Positions 1 through 6,024 of a DNA stretch of 6,024 nucleotides are shown one piece after another. This stretch comes from an uncultured Planctomycetaceae bacterium. GTDB lineage: Bacteria; Planctomycetota; Planctomycetia; Planctomycetales; Planctomycetaceae. The DNA lies in assembly GCA_937975745.1 (NCBI GenBank), contig CALJUK010000876.1, positions 1-6,024 on the forward strand, in the 5' to 3' direction. How positions within the stretch are numbered: position 1 is the first letter of the stretch; each line of letters starts with the position of its first letter. A program made the translations under genes and the position numbers. The notes beneath the pieces were generated by a model, which was given only the letters and a program-made list of their open reading frames with translations, was not told the DNA's origin and ran no database searches.

Positions 1-1245
1 CTGGACGTCCTGCGTCGCGCGACAGTATTCCGCATAGGCGGCCGAAATATTGCCAGTATTCCGATTCAACACAGGGATTGGCCCGGTGACCTGCAGATTG
101 AGCATCCCACTGTCCGTCGCCTGATCGGCACCAGCTTGCAGCTGCACGGTCACGTTGGGGATCGGTTGCGCTTCTTGCCGTTCGAGGTTGGCCGCCGCTT
201 GGGCAACACGTGCCCGGGCCGCCTGTAGCTCCGGACTGCAATCGACCAGCGTTTCGTACACAGAATCCCAGTCGCGGCTCATAATTCCTGTGGGAAGTGT
301 CGTGGAGAGATGGGCGACCCGCATGTTGGGAACGCCTGCCACCGCGACGAGTGACTGCCAGGCTCCGCGGAAGGCGACCTCGGCCTGTTGCCGAATCAGG
401 TCGATCGATTGCAATTGAATTTCAGCCTGGAGGTAATCGACCTGTGTCCCCTCGCCTGCCTCTCGGCGCTGCCGTGCTCGCTCAACACCGGCTTTGACGA
501 CTTGCAGAAACTCTGTCGTCAACTCGACACGGCGTTGGGCAGCCAACGCTTCGTAGAACCGCATACGAACGTCGGTCAGGACTCGAAATCGCTGTGTCTC
601 GACTTCCCACATCTGGACTTGGACCGACTGATTGAGCACCTGCTTGTTTAGGCCCAGCTTATTTCCGCGGACGAATTCCTGCTGGATATGAACTCCCTGC
701 TGATCTGTATTCCGATCCGCCAACTGACTGGCCCAGTAGCCCACCTCAGGATTGGGATACTGACCGACCTGATCGCGTACTCCGATCGCAGAATGCGCCG
801 AGGCGGCGAGTTGCTTGATTGCGGGGTTGTGTTCGAGCGCAAGCTGCTCGAACGCGGCAAGTGTCAAATCACCCTCAGCCTGCGGTCCGATCTGGCGGGA
901 GGGCGGGGGCGTCGACTCCGGCGATGACTCCACGGCCAGTTCGAGCGCGACGGCTCCTTCAGAAGCATTTTCCTCAGAGGACACGTGGATCACTTCGGCA
1001 GGAGATTCGACGGCAGGCGGCTTCGTTGCCGATGGGGCAGGCTCGTTCGCGGGCTTTGTTGTGGCGATTCGCTCGGTGGCCGAGGGGGCGGGATTCAACG
1101 CTTTTTTGTGACGTTCATGTGGAGCCACCGCTGTCGCGTGGTGGGTGGCTGTCGACGAAATGCCGGCGCAGCCAACAACTGCCAACAAGACAATCGCCAA
1201 CGACCCGCTTGCGAAACGTGAGATCCTCTGAATGCGTGTGTCCAT
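1..1245 (-). CDS. TolC-family outer-membrane efflux lipoprotein, CzcC/CusC-like (3' end outside window)
   Basis: Reading the minus strand from the ATG at 1245-1243 gives 415 uninterrupted codons to the left edge, so the C-terminus is missing. The protein would be the outer-membrane channel of a tripartite RND-type efflux pump, anchored in the outer membrane and spanning the periplasm. It starts with a lipoprotein signal (hydrophobic stretch about 15-24, lipobox V-V-G-C with Cys26). A Pro/Ala/Glu/Ser-rich linker follows (about 27-124), then the first outer-membrane-efflux repeat (from about 126, LTLAAFEQLALEHNPAIKQ), with long helices through about 300. The second repeat starts near 327, with the strand/turn segment GPIPVLNRNTGNI at 388-400, which resembles CzcC/CusC proteins in metal-efflux systems. 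The family usually has about 60-100 further residues. The start is chosen because it directly precedes the signal peptide; I see no clear ribosome binding site. Metal versus drug substrate cannot be decided. No pump or adaptor gene is in view. Confidence 0.85.
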   Translation of the reverse strand, partial: MDTRIQRISRFASGSLAIVLLAVVGCAGISSTATHHATAVAPHERHKKALNPAPSATERIATTKPANEPAPSATKPPAVESPAEVIHVSSEENASEGAVALELAVESSPESTPPPSRQIGPQAEGDLTLAAFEQLALEHNPAIKQLAASAHSAIGVRDQVGQYPNPEVGYWASQLADRNTDQQGVHIQQEFVRGNKLGLNKQVLNQSVQVQMWEVETQRFRVLTDVRMRFYEALAAQRRVELTTEFLQVVKAGVERARQRREAGEGTQVDYLQAEIQLQSIDLIRQQAEVAFRGAWQSLVAVAGVPNMRVAHLSTTLPTGIMSRDWDSVYETLVDCSPELQAARARVAQAAANLERQEAQPIPNVTVQLQAGADQATDSGMLNLQVTGPIPVLNRNTGNISAAYAEYCRATQDVQ

Positions 1246-1588
1246 GTTTAACGTGTGCCCATGTTGACATCCATGCTTGATGGTCGGATGGGAGGTCCCG
1301 CTTCCTTGGGGTTCGTCCGCCACCTCCTATGCCCCCGGGGACAGTTCGCCCCCGTAGTTACAATCGGAAGATGTGGCATGCGCGTTGAAAGGGAATCGAC
1401 TGCTGCAACACGACGGACCGGTTCGGATTGGAGGTTTCCGCAAGTCAGGAAGAATCGATACAACTGCCAAAGTCGGCTGAGACCTTGGCAGATCGGTGGG
1501 GTGGCCTGCAAACGTCTCTGGGTGAGAGCAATGAGGCGAGCTTTCGCGACCGAAGTTCCAAAACTTCAATCATTTTTTGAAAATTCTG

Positions 1589-1616
1589 CATGCCTCATGG
1601 ACTGGCATCTGGCATG
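1589..1616. repeat. Short inverted repeat enclosing a tandem 7-mer; possible operator
   Basis: CATGCC (1589-1594) and GGCATG (1611-1616) form an inverted repeat with a 16-base spacer. Overlapping its right part, the heptamer CTGGCAT occurs twice back to back (1602-1608 and 1609-1615). The element lies about 135-160 bases upstream of the oxidoreductase start, a plausible place for a regulator site. No regulator gene is visible in the window, and arms this short can arise by chance, so an operator role is only a suggestion. Confidence 0.3.
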
Positions 1617-1738
1617 ACGGGCGAGAGGAGGCCAACATGGACGCAGAAACCGGAAAACAACACATCGACGGATTCATGCCGACATGAGCCGCTGGAAACC
1701 GTCCTTGTATGTTGTGTCGAAAAACTCTTGTGAGTCCC

Positions 1739-1744
1739 AAGGAG
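1739..1744 (+). promoter_or_regulatory. Ribosome binding site fixing the start at 1750
   Basis: AAGGAG lies 5 bases before the ATG at 1750. It is the best Shine-Dalgarno match in the window. It decides between the ATG at 1750 and the in-frame ATG at 1684, which would put 22 extra residues in front of a twin-arginine signal that is normally at the N-terminus. Confidence 0.75.
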
Positions 1745-1749
1745 TCCGT

Positions 1750-3081
1750 ATGAATTCTGAGAGCCGGCGAACCTTTTTGAAGCAAACATCCGCGGCGGTG
1801 GCGACGGCCACGTTGACCGCAGGGTTTCAGCAGTCGGCAAAGGGGGCAGCCAGCGAGCGAGTCCGGGTCGGCATCATTGGGGCCGGCGGTCGGGCACTGT
1901 CGTTGATTGATTCGTTCTCGCGAAATCCAGAGGTCGACGTTGTCATCATTGCTGATCTGGATGCCAATCGACTTCCCCGAGGATTGGCCACGTCGGAAAT
2001 TCATCAGAAGAAGAAGCCTCGCGGAGAGAGCGACTTTCGCCGGATCATTGATGACCCAACGATTGATGCCGTCGTGATTGGGACACCGGATCACTGGCAC
2101 GCGATTCCAACCATTCTGGCCTGTCAGGCGGGTAAAGACGTCTATGTCGAAAAGCCAGACAGCCACAACATCGTCGAGGGAATGCGGATGGTGGCGGCCA
2201 TGCGGAAGTACGGCCGCGTCATCCAGATGGGTTCGCAGCATCGCTCGACAGACCGGCTGCAGTCGGCAATCGCCTTCGTCGAATCCGGAGCACTAGGGCG
2301 GTGTACCGTGGCGAAGGCCTGGGAAAGTTCGAAGCAGGGAAATATTGGTTACCCGCCGGATGGCACACCGCCGAAGGGTGTCGACTACGACATGTGGATC
2401 GGGCCAGCCCCCGAGCGGCCGTTCAATCCCAACCGGTTCCACGGCCGCTGGAGGTGGTTGTACGACTTCGGTACCGGCGATCTGGGAAACGACGGAGTTC
2501 ACCGGCTGGACATGGCGATTGCCGTCCTGAATGCAGCTTGCCGGGCTCAAGGGGACGAGCCGGTCGGTCTACCGACGTCGATCTTTGCCAATGGCGGAAA
2601 GTGGTACTTCGACGACTCGCAAGAGTTCCCCGATACAATGCAGGTGAACTACGAGTTTGCCGGCAAACATCCCAAGCTGCTGACGTACGAAATGCGGGTC
2701 TGGGTTCCGTATCCTTATCTCGGCCTGGGAGAGGGATCGGCCGTCTTTGGCGACAAGGGGTACATTGTCGTGGGAAATTCCAAATGGACGGCCCACGGTC
2801 GTGGCGGAGAAGTTCTGGCCAGCGGGTCAGGAACCAGTCACGAGGCGACTCACGTGCAGAATTTCATCGACTGCATCAAATCACGTAAGAAGCCTTACTG
2901 CGATCTGGAAACCGTTGGACACCCCGCGTCGGTCTTATGTCATTCCGGAAACATCTCAGCCCGGCTGGGACGTCAACTGACTTTGGACGCCGAGACCGAG
3001 TCGTTCGTGGGAGACGACGAAGCGAACGCCTTGCGATCCCGCCCGGAATACCGCAAACCCTGGCTGTTGCCCGAGGTCTGA
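1750..3081 (+). CDS. Tat-exported Gfo/Idh/MocA family oxidoreductase
   Basis: The 443-residue protein is predicted to be an NAD(P)-dependent sugar or polyol dehydrogenase working outside the cytoplasm. The N-terminus has a twin-arginine signal (S5-R6-R7-T8-F9-L10-K11, then an Ala/Thr-rich hydrophobic stretch, with likely cleavage near 30-35), so it would be exported folded with its cofactor. The Rossmann domain begins at about 37 with VRVGIIGAGGRA (Gly41, 44, 46, 47). The family EKP motif is intact (Glu134-Lys135-Pro136), with Lys135 the expected catalytic lysine. G-N-D-G-V-H-R-L-D around 246-254 supplies the likely catalytic His251; the classical Asp four residues earlier is Asn247. Length suits the secreted planctomycete branch. 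GH109 glycosidases share the Tat signal, fold and length, but from memory they carry E-V-P rather than E-K-P, which argues against that reading. The substrate is unknown. It is the first gene of the apparent operon; a second in-frame TGA follows at 3094. Confidence 0.9.
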   Translation: MNSESRRTFLKQTSAAVATATLTAGFQQSAKGAASERVRVGIIGAGGRALSLIDSFSRNPEVDVVIIADLDANRLPRGLATSEIHQKKKPRGESDFRRIIDDPTIDAVVIGTPDHWHAIPTILACQAGKDVYVEKPDSHNIVEGMRMVAAMRKYGRVIQMGSQHRSTDRLQSAIAFVESGALGRCTVAKAWESSKQGNIGYPPDGTPPKGVDYDMWIGPAPERPFNPNRFHGRWRWLYDFGTGDLGNDGVHRLDMAIAVLNAACRAQGDEPVGLPTSIFANGGKWYFDDSQEFPDTMQVNYEFAGKHPKLLTYEMRVWVPYPYLGLGEGSAVFGDKGYIVVGNSKWTAHGRGGEVLASGSGTSHEATHVQNFIDCIKSRKKPYCDLETVGHPASVLCHSGNISARLGRQLTLDAETESFVGDDEANALRSRPEYRKPWLLPEV

Positions 3082-3114
3082 GAACATTTTCATTGACGAA
3101 TAGAAAGCAGCCAC

Positions 3115-4224
3115 GTGCCTAAGAAATATCGCGTTGGAATTATTGGCCGCACCGGCAAGGGTGACTACGGTCACGGTGTCGATGTTGCCTTCACGAAGAT
3201 GCCGCAGATGGAAGTCGTCGCTGTTGCTGACGAAAACAAGGACGGCCGAGCGAAGGCGGCGGAGCGTGTTAACGCGCCACGTTCTTATGCGGACTATCAC
3301 GAAATGCTCGCCCGCGAACAGCTCGACATTGTGGCGGTCTGCCCTCGCTGGATCGATCAGCACCGTGCAATGATTGGCGCGGCGGCACAGGCGGGCTGCC
3401 ATGTCTACATGGAAAACCCGTTCTGCCCGACGCTGGAAGAGTGTGACGAGGCGGGTAACGAACTTCAGATGCGACATCTGAAGTTGGGGATCGCACATAT
3501 CACGCAGTACTCGCCCGTCCTTCATACGGTTCTGAAGTTGGTGCGCGACGGAGTCATTGGCGAGTTGCTCGAATTGCGAGCTCGGGGAAAAGAAGATCGC
3601 CGTGGTGGCGGCGAAGATTTGTGGGTGCTCGGCTCACACACATTCGCAATGATGCGATCCTTCGCGAATGCCGACGCTCTCTCGTGTGTGGCCAGTGTCA
3701 CACATCAGGGCCATCCCATCACAAAGGCTGATGTTGTCGAGGGGGCCGAAGGAATCGGGCTGCTGGCTGGAGACAATGTCCAGGCCCGCTACGCATTCCC
3801 GAGTGGCGCCTTTGGCCACTTTGCTTCCCGGAGGAACATGGGGGGAAGGCCGACACGATTTGCCATCCAGGTGTTCGGTTCTACCGGAATTGTCGAGATG
3901 GAAAGCGGCTACCTCCGGCCGGCTCACCTCTTGCGCGACAGCAGCTGGTCTCCGGGAAGGTCGGGTAAGTCGTGGGAGTCAATTACATCTGCGGGAATCG
4001 GTCAGCCGGAACCACGAACGGACAAAACGTACGAGGGTGGCCACATCGCCGCCATTACGGATCTTGTCGAAGCCATCGAACAGGAACGCTCCACGCTCTG
4101 CTCGGCCGAAGATGCCCGAGCTGTCGTGCAGATGATCGCTGCGGTCTTTGAGTCGCAGCGTCAAGGGGGGCCTGTCGCACTTCCACTGCAGACGCGGGTT
4201 AATCCATTGAGCCTGCTGACGTAA
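3115..4224 (+). CDS. Cytosolic Gfo/Idh/MocA family oxidoreductase homologue with altered catalytic motif
   Basis: This 369-residue protein has an N-terminal Rossmann fold and a C-terminal alpha/beta domain of the Gfo/Idh/MocA family. It has no signal peptide and so should act in the cytosol. The nucleotide-binding loop is G-R-T-G-K-G-D-Y-G-H-G at 11-21, followed by V-V-A-V-A-D-E at 34-40, whose acidic residue may bind the cofactor ribose. The usual E-K-P is here E100-N101-P102 (in context Y-M-E-N-P-F-C). Downstream, D-L-W-V-L-G-S-H-T-F at 168-177 gives His175, but Val171 sits where the classical catalytic Asp would be. Of the Lys-Asp-His triad known from inositol dehydrogenase, only His appears to be kept. 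The GTG start at 3115 is the only start giving a complete Rossmann strand, with a weak purine-rich AGAAAG upstream. The gene begins 33 bases after the previous stop, supporting co-transcription. It may be a dehydrogenase of a divergent subfamily or a non-redox homologue. Confidence 0.85.
   Translation: MPKKYRVGIIGRTGKGDYGHGVDVAFTKMPQMEVVAVADENKDGRAKAAERVNAPRSYADYHEMLAREQLDIVAVCPRWIDQHRAMIGAAAQAGCHVYMENPFCPTLEECDEAGNELQMRHLKLGIAHITQYSPVLHTVLKLVRDGVIGELLELRARGKEDRRGGGEDLWVLGSHTFAMMRSFANADALSCVASVTHQGHPITKADVVEGAEGIGLLAGDNVQARYAFPSGAFGHFASRRNMGGRPTRFAIQVFGSTGIVEMESGYLRPAHLLRDSSWSPGRSGKSWESITSAGIGQPEPRTDKTYEGGHIAAITDLVEAIEQERSTLCSAEDARAVVQMIAAVFESQRQGGPVALPLQTRVNPLSLLT
3461..3485. repeat. Perfect 11-bp inverted repeat with 3-base loop inside the coding region
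   Basis: AACTTCAGATG (3461-3471) and CATCTGAAGTT (3475-3485) are exact reverse complements separated by CGA. The element lies wholly within the second oxidoreductase gene and encodes N-E-L-Q-M-R-H-L-K. In mRNA it could form a stable hairpin, and in DNA it is a near-palindrome that a dimeric protein might bind. It is not followed by a T run, so it is not a typical intrinsic terminator. Confidence 0.6.
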
Positions 4225-4314
4225 GCTGATACGCGGCAGGGGAGGCACACCGAGCGACAGACACACCGTCCGGCGAAGTGTTTCCGCCAGACCGTCACAT
4301 GACATTTCTAATCT

Positions 4315-4318
4315 GAGG
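4315..4318 (+). promoter_or_regulatory. Ribosome binding site of the aldolase gene
   Basis: GAGG, preceded by T, lies 8 bases before the ATG at 4327, an ordinary spacing. It supports that start and shows that the aldolase is translated independently despite the 102-base gap after the preceding gene. Confidence 0.5.
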
Positions 4319-4326
4319 TTCACAGC

Positions 4327-5097
4327 ATGAGTGGGAAAGCGTTGAAGGAAAAGTTGATCACCGGTCAGACTGTGTATTGCACGCTGATCCAACATGCGGT
4401 TGTCCCGGCGATGGTTGACTTCCTTCCGCCAGGCGCACTCGACTTCGTGATCGTCACGGCTGAACACAACGCACTCGATATTGCCGACTTTCTGCCATTA
4501 CGATACGCGTTGAATGCCAAGGGGATTGCCTGTCTGGCCCGCACACACAGCCGCGATCCGGACGATGTTTCCAAGGTCTGCGACTCGTTCGATGGAGCCG
4601 TTGTTCCTTACGTTGAAGACTACGAGCATGCGAAGCGGCTCGCGGCGGCTGCCGTATTTCGGCCGTTGAAAGGCAAAGCGCTGGAACGCGTTCTGAACGA
4701 CGGCAAATGGCCCAGCAAACAGACGGAGGAGTACTGCACCGAGCAACGCTGCGGGGATACGGTCTTCATCCCCATGATCGAGTCGGTCGAAGGCGTCAAC
4801 AACCTGGATGCCATTTGCTCGATTCCAGGCGTCCATGGCGTATTCGTCGGGCCGAATGACCTGACGGTCAACATGGGGATTCCCAACGAATACGACCATC
4901 TGGACCTGATCGCGAAGATGCAGGAGATCATCGACACTGCCAACATGCATCACGTGGCGGCTGGCTGCTGGTTCGGCAAACGCTATCAGGCCGTTCGCAC
5001 GATTCGTCAGGGAGCTCGCCTGGTGGTTTACGCGAACGATGCGCTCTTCATGAGAGAGTCGATGGAGAGCTCGTTTGCGGAATTAAAGAAAGGTTGA
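4327..5097 (+). CDS. HpcH/HpaI family aldolase (2-keto acid aldolase-like)
   Basis: The 256-residue protein matches the usual length of class II HpaI/GarL-type aldolases, cytosolic TIM-barrel enzymes that cleave 2-keto-3-deoxy or 4-hydroxy-2-keto acids into pyruvate (or a related oxo acid) and an aldehyde. Visible signatures are D-F-V-I-V-T-A-E-H-N at 39-48 (His47 as the family base), A-R-T-H at 71-74 with Arg72 as the probable carboxylate-binding arginine, F-I-P-M-I-E-S-V-E-G at 147-156 with Glu152 as metal ligand, and V-F-V-G-P-N-D-L-T at 172-180 with Asp178 as the second metal ligand. Two departures are seen. Thr44 replaces the Asp that typical HpaI proteins have three residues before the His. 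The Y-P-P-x-G-x-R-G loop reads F-R-P-L-K-G-K at 111-117. The metal site is complete, so activity is likely, but the substrate may differ. It is third in the plus-strand gene row, after two oxidoreductases, which suggests catabolism of an oxidised sugar or polyol derivative. Confidence 0.85.
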   Translation: MSGKALKEKLITGQTVYCTLIQHAVVPAMVDFLPPGALDFVIVTAEHNALDIADFLPLRYALNAKGIACLARTHSRDPDDVSKVCDSFDGAVVPYVEDYEHAKRLAAAAVFRPLKGKALERVLNDGKWPSKQTEEYCTEQRCGDTVFIPMIESVEGVNNLDAICSIPGVHGVFVGPNDLTVNMGIPNEYDHLDLIAKMQEIIDTANMHHVAAGCWFGKRYQAVRTIRQGARLVVYANDALFMRESMESSFAELKKG

Positions 5098-5143
5098 GGT
5101 TTCCGGGCTCGCATCTGGTCCCCAATTCGAGAGCAGGTTCGTG

Positions 5144-6024
5144 ATGTCGCGCAGTCTTCGCCTGGTTATTCTGATTGTCGTTATCGGTGTTCATGCGGTT
5201 CACTGGTCGCGTGAACTGGCAGCCGGTTCCCCTGCTCCACTCAAAGTGGCCGTCTTCCAGGTCGATGCGACACCGCCGGTCGGTTCAGCGCTTTGCAACG
5301 GTGGCCGTCCGCCGGTGAAGGCCATCACGACACCGTTGTCCGCACGTGGACTCGTTCTGCTGGGGGCAGGTGACCCGATCGTGTTGTGTGCTTTTGACTG
5401 GGTAGGCATCGCGAACGAAAGTCACGACTACTTTCGCGAGGCCTTGGCGGACGCAGTCGGCACATCGGTCGAACGGGTGACTGTCCATACTCTGCATCAG
5501 CACGATGCCCCAGGGACCGACTTCGCTACCGAACGTCTGCTGGAAGAACAAGGATTGGGCGGTCAATACTCGAATCCCGCCTTCGATCGCGACGTTATCC
5601 GACGGTTGGCGAATGCAGCGAAGGCCTCGTTGCCCGAATCTGTTGAAGTGACGCACGTCGGGACCGGTACCGGAGTCGTCGAACGGGTCGCTTCCAACCG
5701 ACGCATTCTGGGGCCTAACGGTAAAGTGGCCATCGGCCGAATGAGTTCCTCTCGCAAACCAGAGGCAAAAGAAGCTCCCGAAGGGACAATCGATCCGCTG
5801 GTTCGGATGGTCTCACTCTGGAAGAACGATCGGCCTGTCGTCGTGTTGAGCTACTACGCCACGCATCCACAGAGTTATTACGGCAAGGGGCTCGTGAATT
5901 GGGACTTTGTCGGAATGGCCCGGGCGCAGCGGGAAGCCGCGGTTCCCGGTCTTCCCCACATTCACTTTGACGGTGCGGGTGGGAATGTGGCTGCCGGCAA
6001 GTACAACGACGGATCGCCCGAAAT
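5144..6024 (+). CDS. Secreted neutral/alkaline ceramidase-like hydrolase, N-terminal part (3' end outside window)
   Basis: The frame from ATG 5144 stays open for 293 codons to the right edge. A signal peptide is visible (Arg3, Arg6, hydrophobic 7-19, likely cleavage near A26-A27), so the protein is exported. After the signal, V-A-V-F-Q-V-D-A-T-P-P-V-G (35-47) resembles the opening strand of the neutral ceramidase N-terminal domain. L-H-Q-H-D-A-P-G (117-124) corresponds to the T-H-T-H-S-G-P-G zinc motif, and Y-Y-A-T-H-P-Q (237-243) contains His241, matching the second zinc histidine. G-G-N-V-A-A-G-K-Y-N-D-G (279-290) sits near where ceramidases have G-D-V-S-P-N with the nucleophilic Ser; here the matching residue seems to be Ala. 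It is therefore a superfamily member of uncertain substrate rather than an assured ceramidase. A weak CAGG lies 6 bases upstream; GTG at 5141 is an alternative start. It follows the aldolase stop by 46 bases and is probably in the same operon. Confidence 0.8.
   Translation, partial: MSRSLRLVILIVVIGVHAVHWSRELAAGSPAPLKVAVFQVDATPPVGSALCNGGRPPVKAITTPLSARGLVLLGAGDPIVLCAFDWVGIANESHDYFREALADAVGTSVERVTVHTLHQHDAPGTDFATERLLEEQGLGGQYSNPAFDRDVIRRLANAAKASLPESVEVTHVGTGTGVVERVASNRRILGPNGKVAIGRMSSSRKPEAKEAPEGTIDPLVRMVSLWKNDRPVVVLSYYATHPQSYYGKGLVNWDFVGMARAQREAAVPGLPHIHFDGAGGNVAAGKYNDGSPE

Larger units (their letters stand above)
1246..1749. other. Divergent intergenic region, no gene recognised
   Basis: About 500 bases separate the divergent efflux gene and the oxidoreductase operon. 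Short open frames exist on both strands here, but none shows a recognisable domain, signal peptide or convincing ribosome binding site, and they overlap one another in conflicting frames. The region should hold the promoters for both directions, but I could not find a -35/-10 pair with good spacing on either strand. Visible structure is a G/C-rich inverted repeat (CGGGG 1336-1340 with CCCCG 1350-1354), which would lie in the leader of the efflux gene, and a tandem 7-mer near 1602-1615, listed separately. The final stretch before 1750 contains a good ribosome binding site. Confidence 0.6.

Noticed and set aside
831..853. 8-bp inverted repeat GTTCGAGC / GCTCGAAC with a 7-base loop inside the efflux gene
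   Set aside because: An 8-bp stem with a free choice of loop length is expected about once by chance in a window of this size.
1333..1354. G/C-rich inverted repeat resembling a terminator stem
   Set aside because: The arms are only 5 bp with no T run on either strand, and it lies in a divergent region where no gene ends.
1248..1617. Overlapping short open frames on both strands in the intergenic region
   Set aside because: They conflict with one another, show no domain or signal peptide and have no clear ribosome binding site; the composition looks like chance frames in GC-rich DNA.
1684..1749. Upstream in-frame ATG that would lengthen the first oxidoreductase by 22 residues
   Set aside because: It lacks a good ribosome binding site and would bury the twin-arginine signal. 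The ATG at 1750 has AAGGAG at 5-base spacing and puts the signal at the N-terminus.
1570..2241. 223-codon minus-strand open frame
   Set aside because: It overlaps the start of the well-supported oxidoreductase gene on the other strand and its translation resembles no known family; it is an antisense shadow.
2956..3525. 189-codon minus-strand open frame
   Set aside because: It is antisense to two confident coding regions and has no recognisable features.
3802..3820. 6-bp inverted repeat AGTGGC / GCCACT in the second oxidoreductase gene
   Set aside because: The arms are short, it lies within coding sequence and it has no terminator-like T run; chance is sufficient.
4225..4326. Possible terminator or separate promoter between the second oxidoreductase and the aldolase
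   Set aside because: Only a 4-bp GGCG/CGCC stem and repeated CACACCG and ACCGTC words are seen. There is no T run and no -35/-10 pair, so I cannot support a transcription break.
5664..5673. 10-bp palindrome CCGGTACCGG in the hydrolase gene
   Set aside because: It is a by-product of Gly-Thr-Gly coding with GGN/ACC codons; no function can be supported.

Overview
The window looks like chromosomal DNA from a planctomycete (Planctomycetota). This is inferred from gene style rather than from a marker gene. The clues are a Tat-exported Gfo/Idh/MocA oxidoreductase starting with an SRRTFLK signal, a second oxidoreductase with the G-R-T-G-K-G-D-Y-G-H-G nucleotide loop, a ceramidase-like hydrolase with a K-Y-N-D-G motif, moderately high GC, and mostly weak Shine-Dalgarno sequences. 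These types are abundant and often co-located in that phylum. I see no rRNA, tRNA, CRISPR array, insertion sequence or phage gene.

Layout. Positions 1-1245 (minus strand) hold the first 415 codons of a TolC-type outer-membrane efflux lipoprotein that runs off the left edge. Positions 1246-1749 are a gene-free divergent intergenic region of about 500 bases that must carry the promoters in both directions; it contains a tandem 7-mer inside a short inverted repeat. From 1750 to the right edge, four plus-strand genes lie in a row: a Tat-exported Gfo/Idh/MocA oxidoreductase (1750-3081), a cytosolic Gfo/Idh/MocA paralogue (3115-4224), an HpcH/HpaI-type aldolase (4327-5097), and a secreted neutral-ceramidase-like hydrolase cut by the right edge (5144-6024). 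Gaps of 33, 102 and 46 bases, with no convincing terminator between them, fit a single operon.

How they may work together (inference). The secreted hydrolase and the Tat-exported oxidoreductase would act on a substrate in the periplasm. The cytosolic oxidoreductase homologue and the aldolase would process the imported product, the aldolase cleaving a 2-keto acid to pyruvate or a similar fragment plus an aldehyde. The substrate cannot be read from the sequence. The efflux gene is divergent and probably belongs to a separate transport operon whose other parts (membrane-fusion and RND pump genes) would lie to the left.

The points most worth a second look are three enzymes whose signature catalytic residues seem altered (Lys to Asn in the EKP motif, Asp to Thr in the aldolase EH motif, and Ala at the expected ceramidase nucleophile), and a perfect 11-bp inverted repeat with a 3-base loop inside the second oxidoreductase gene.
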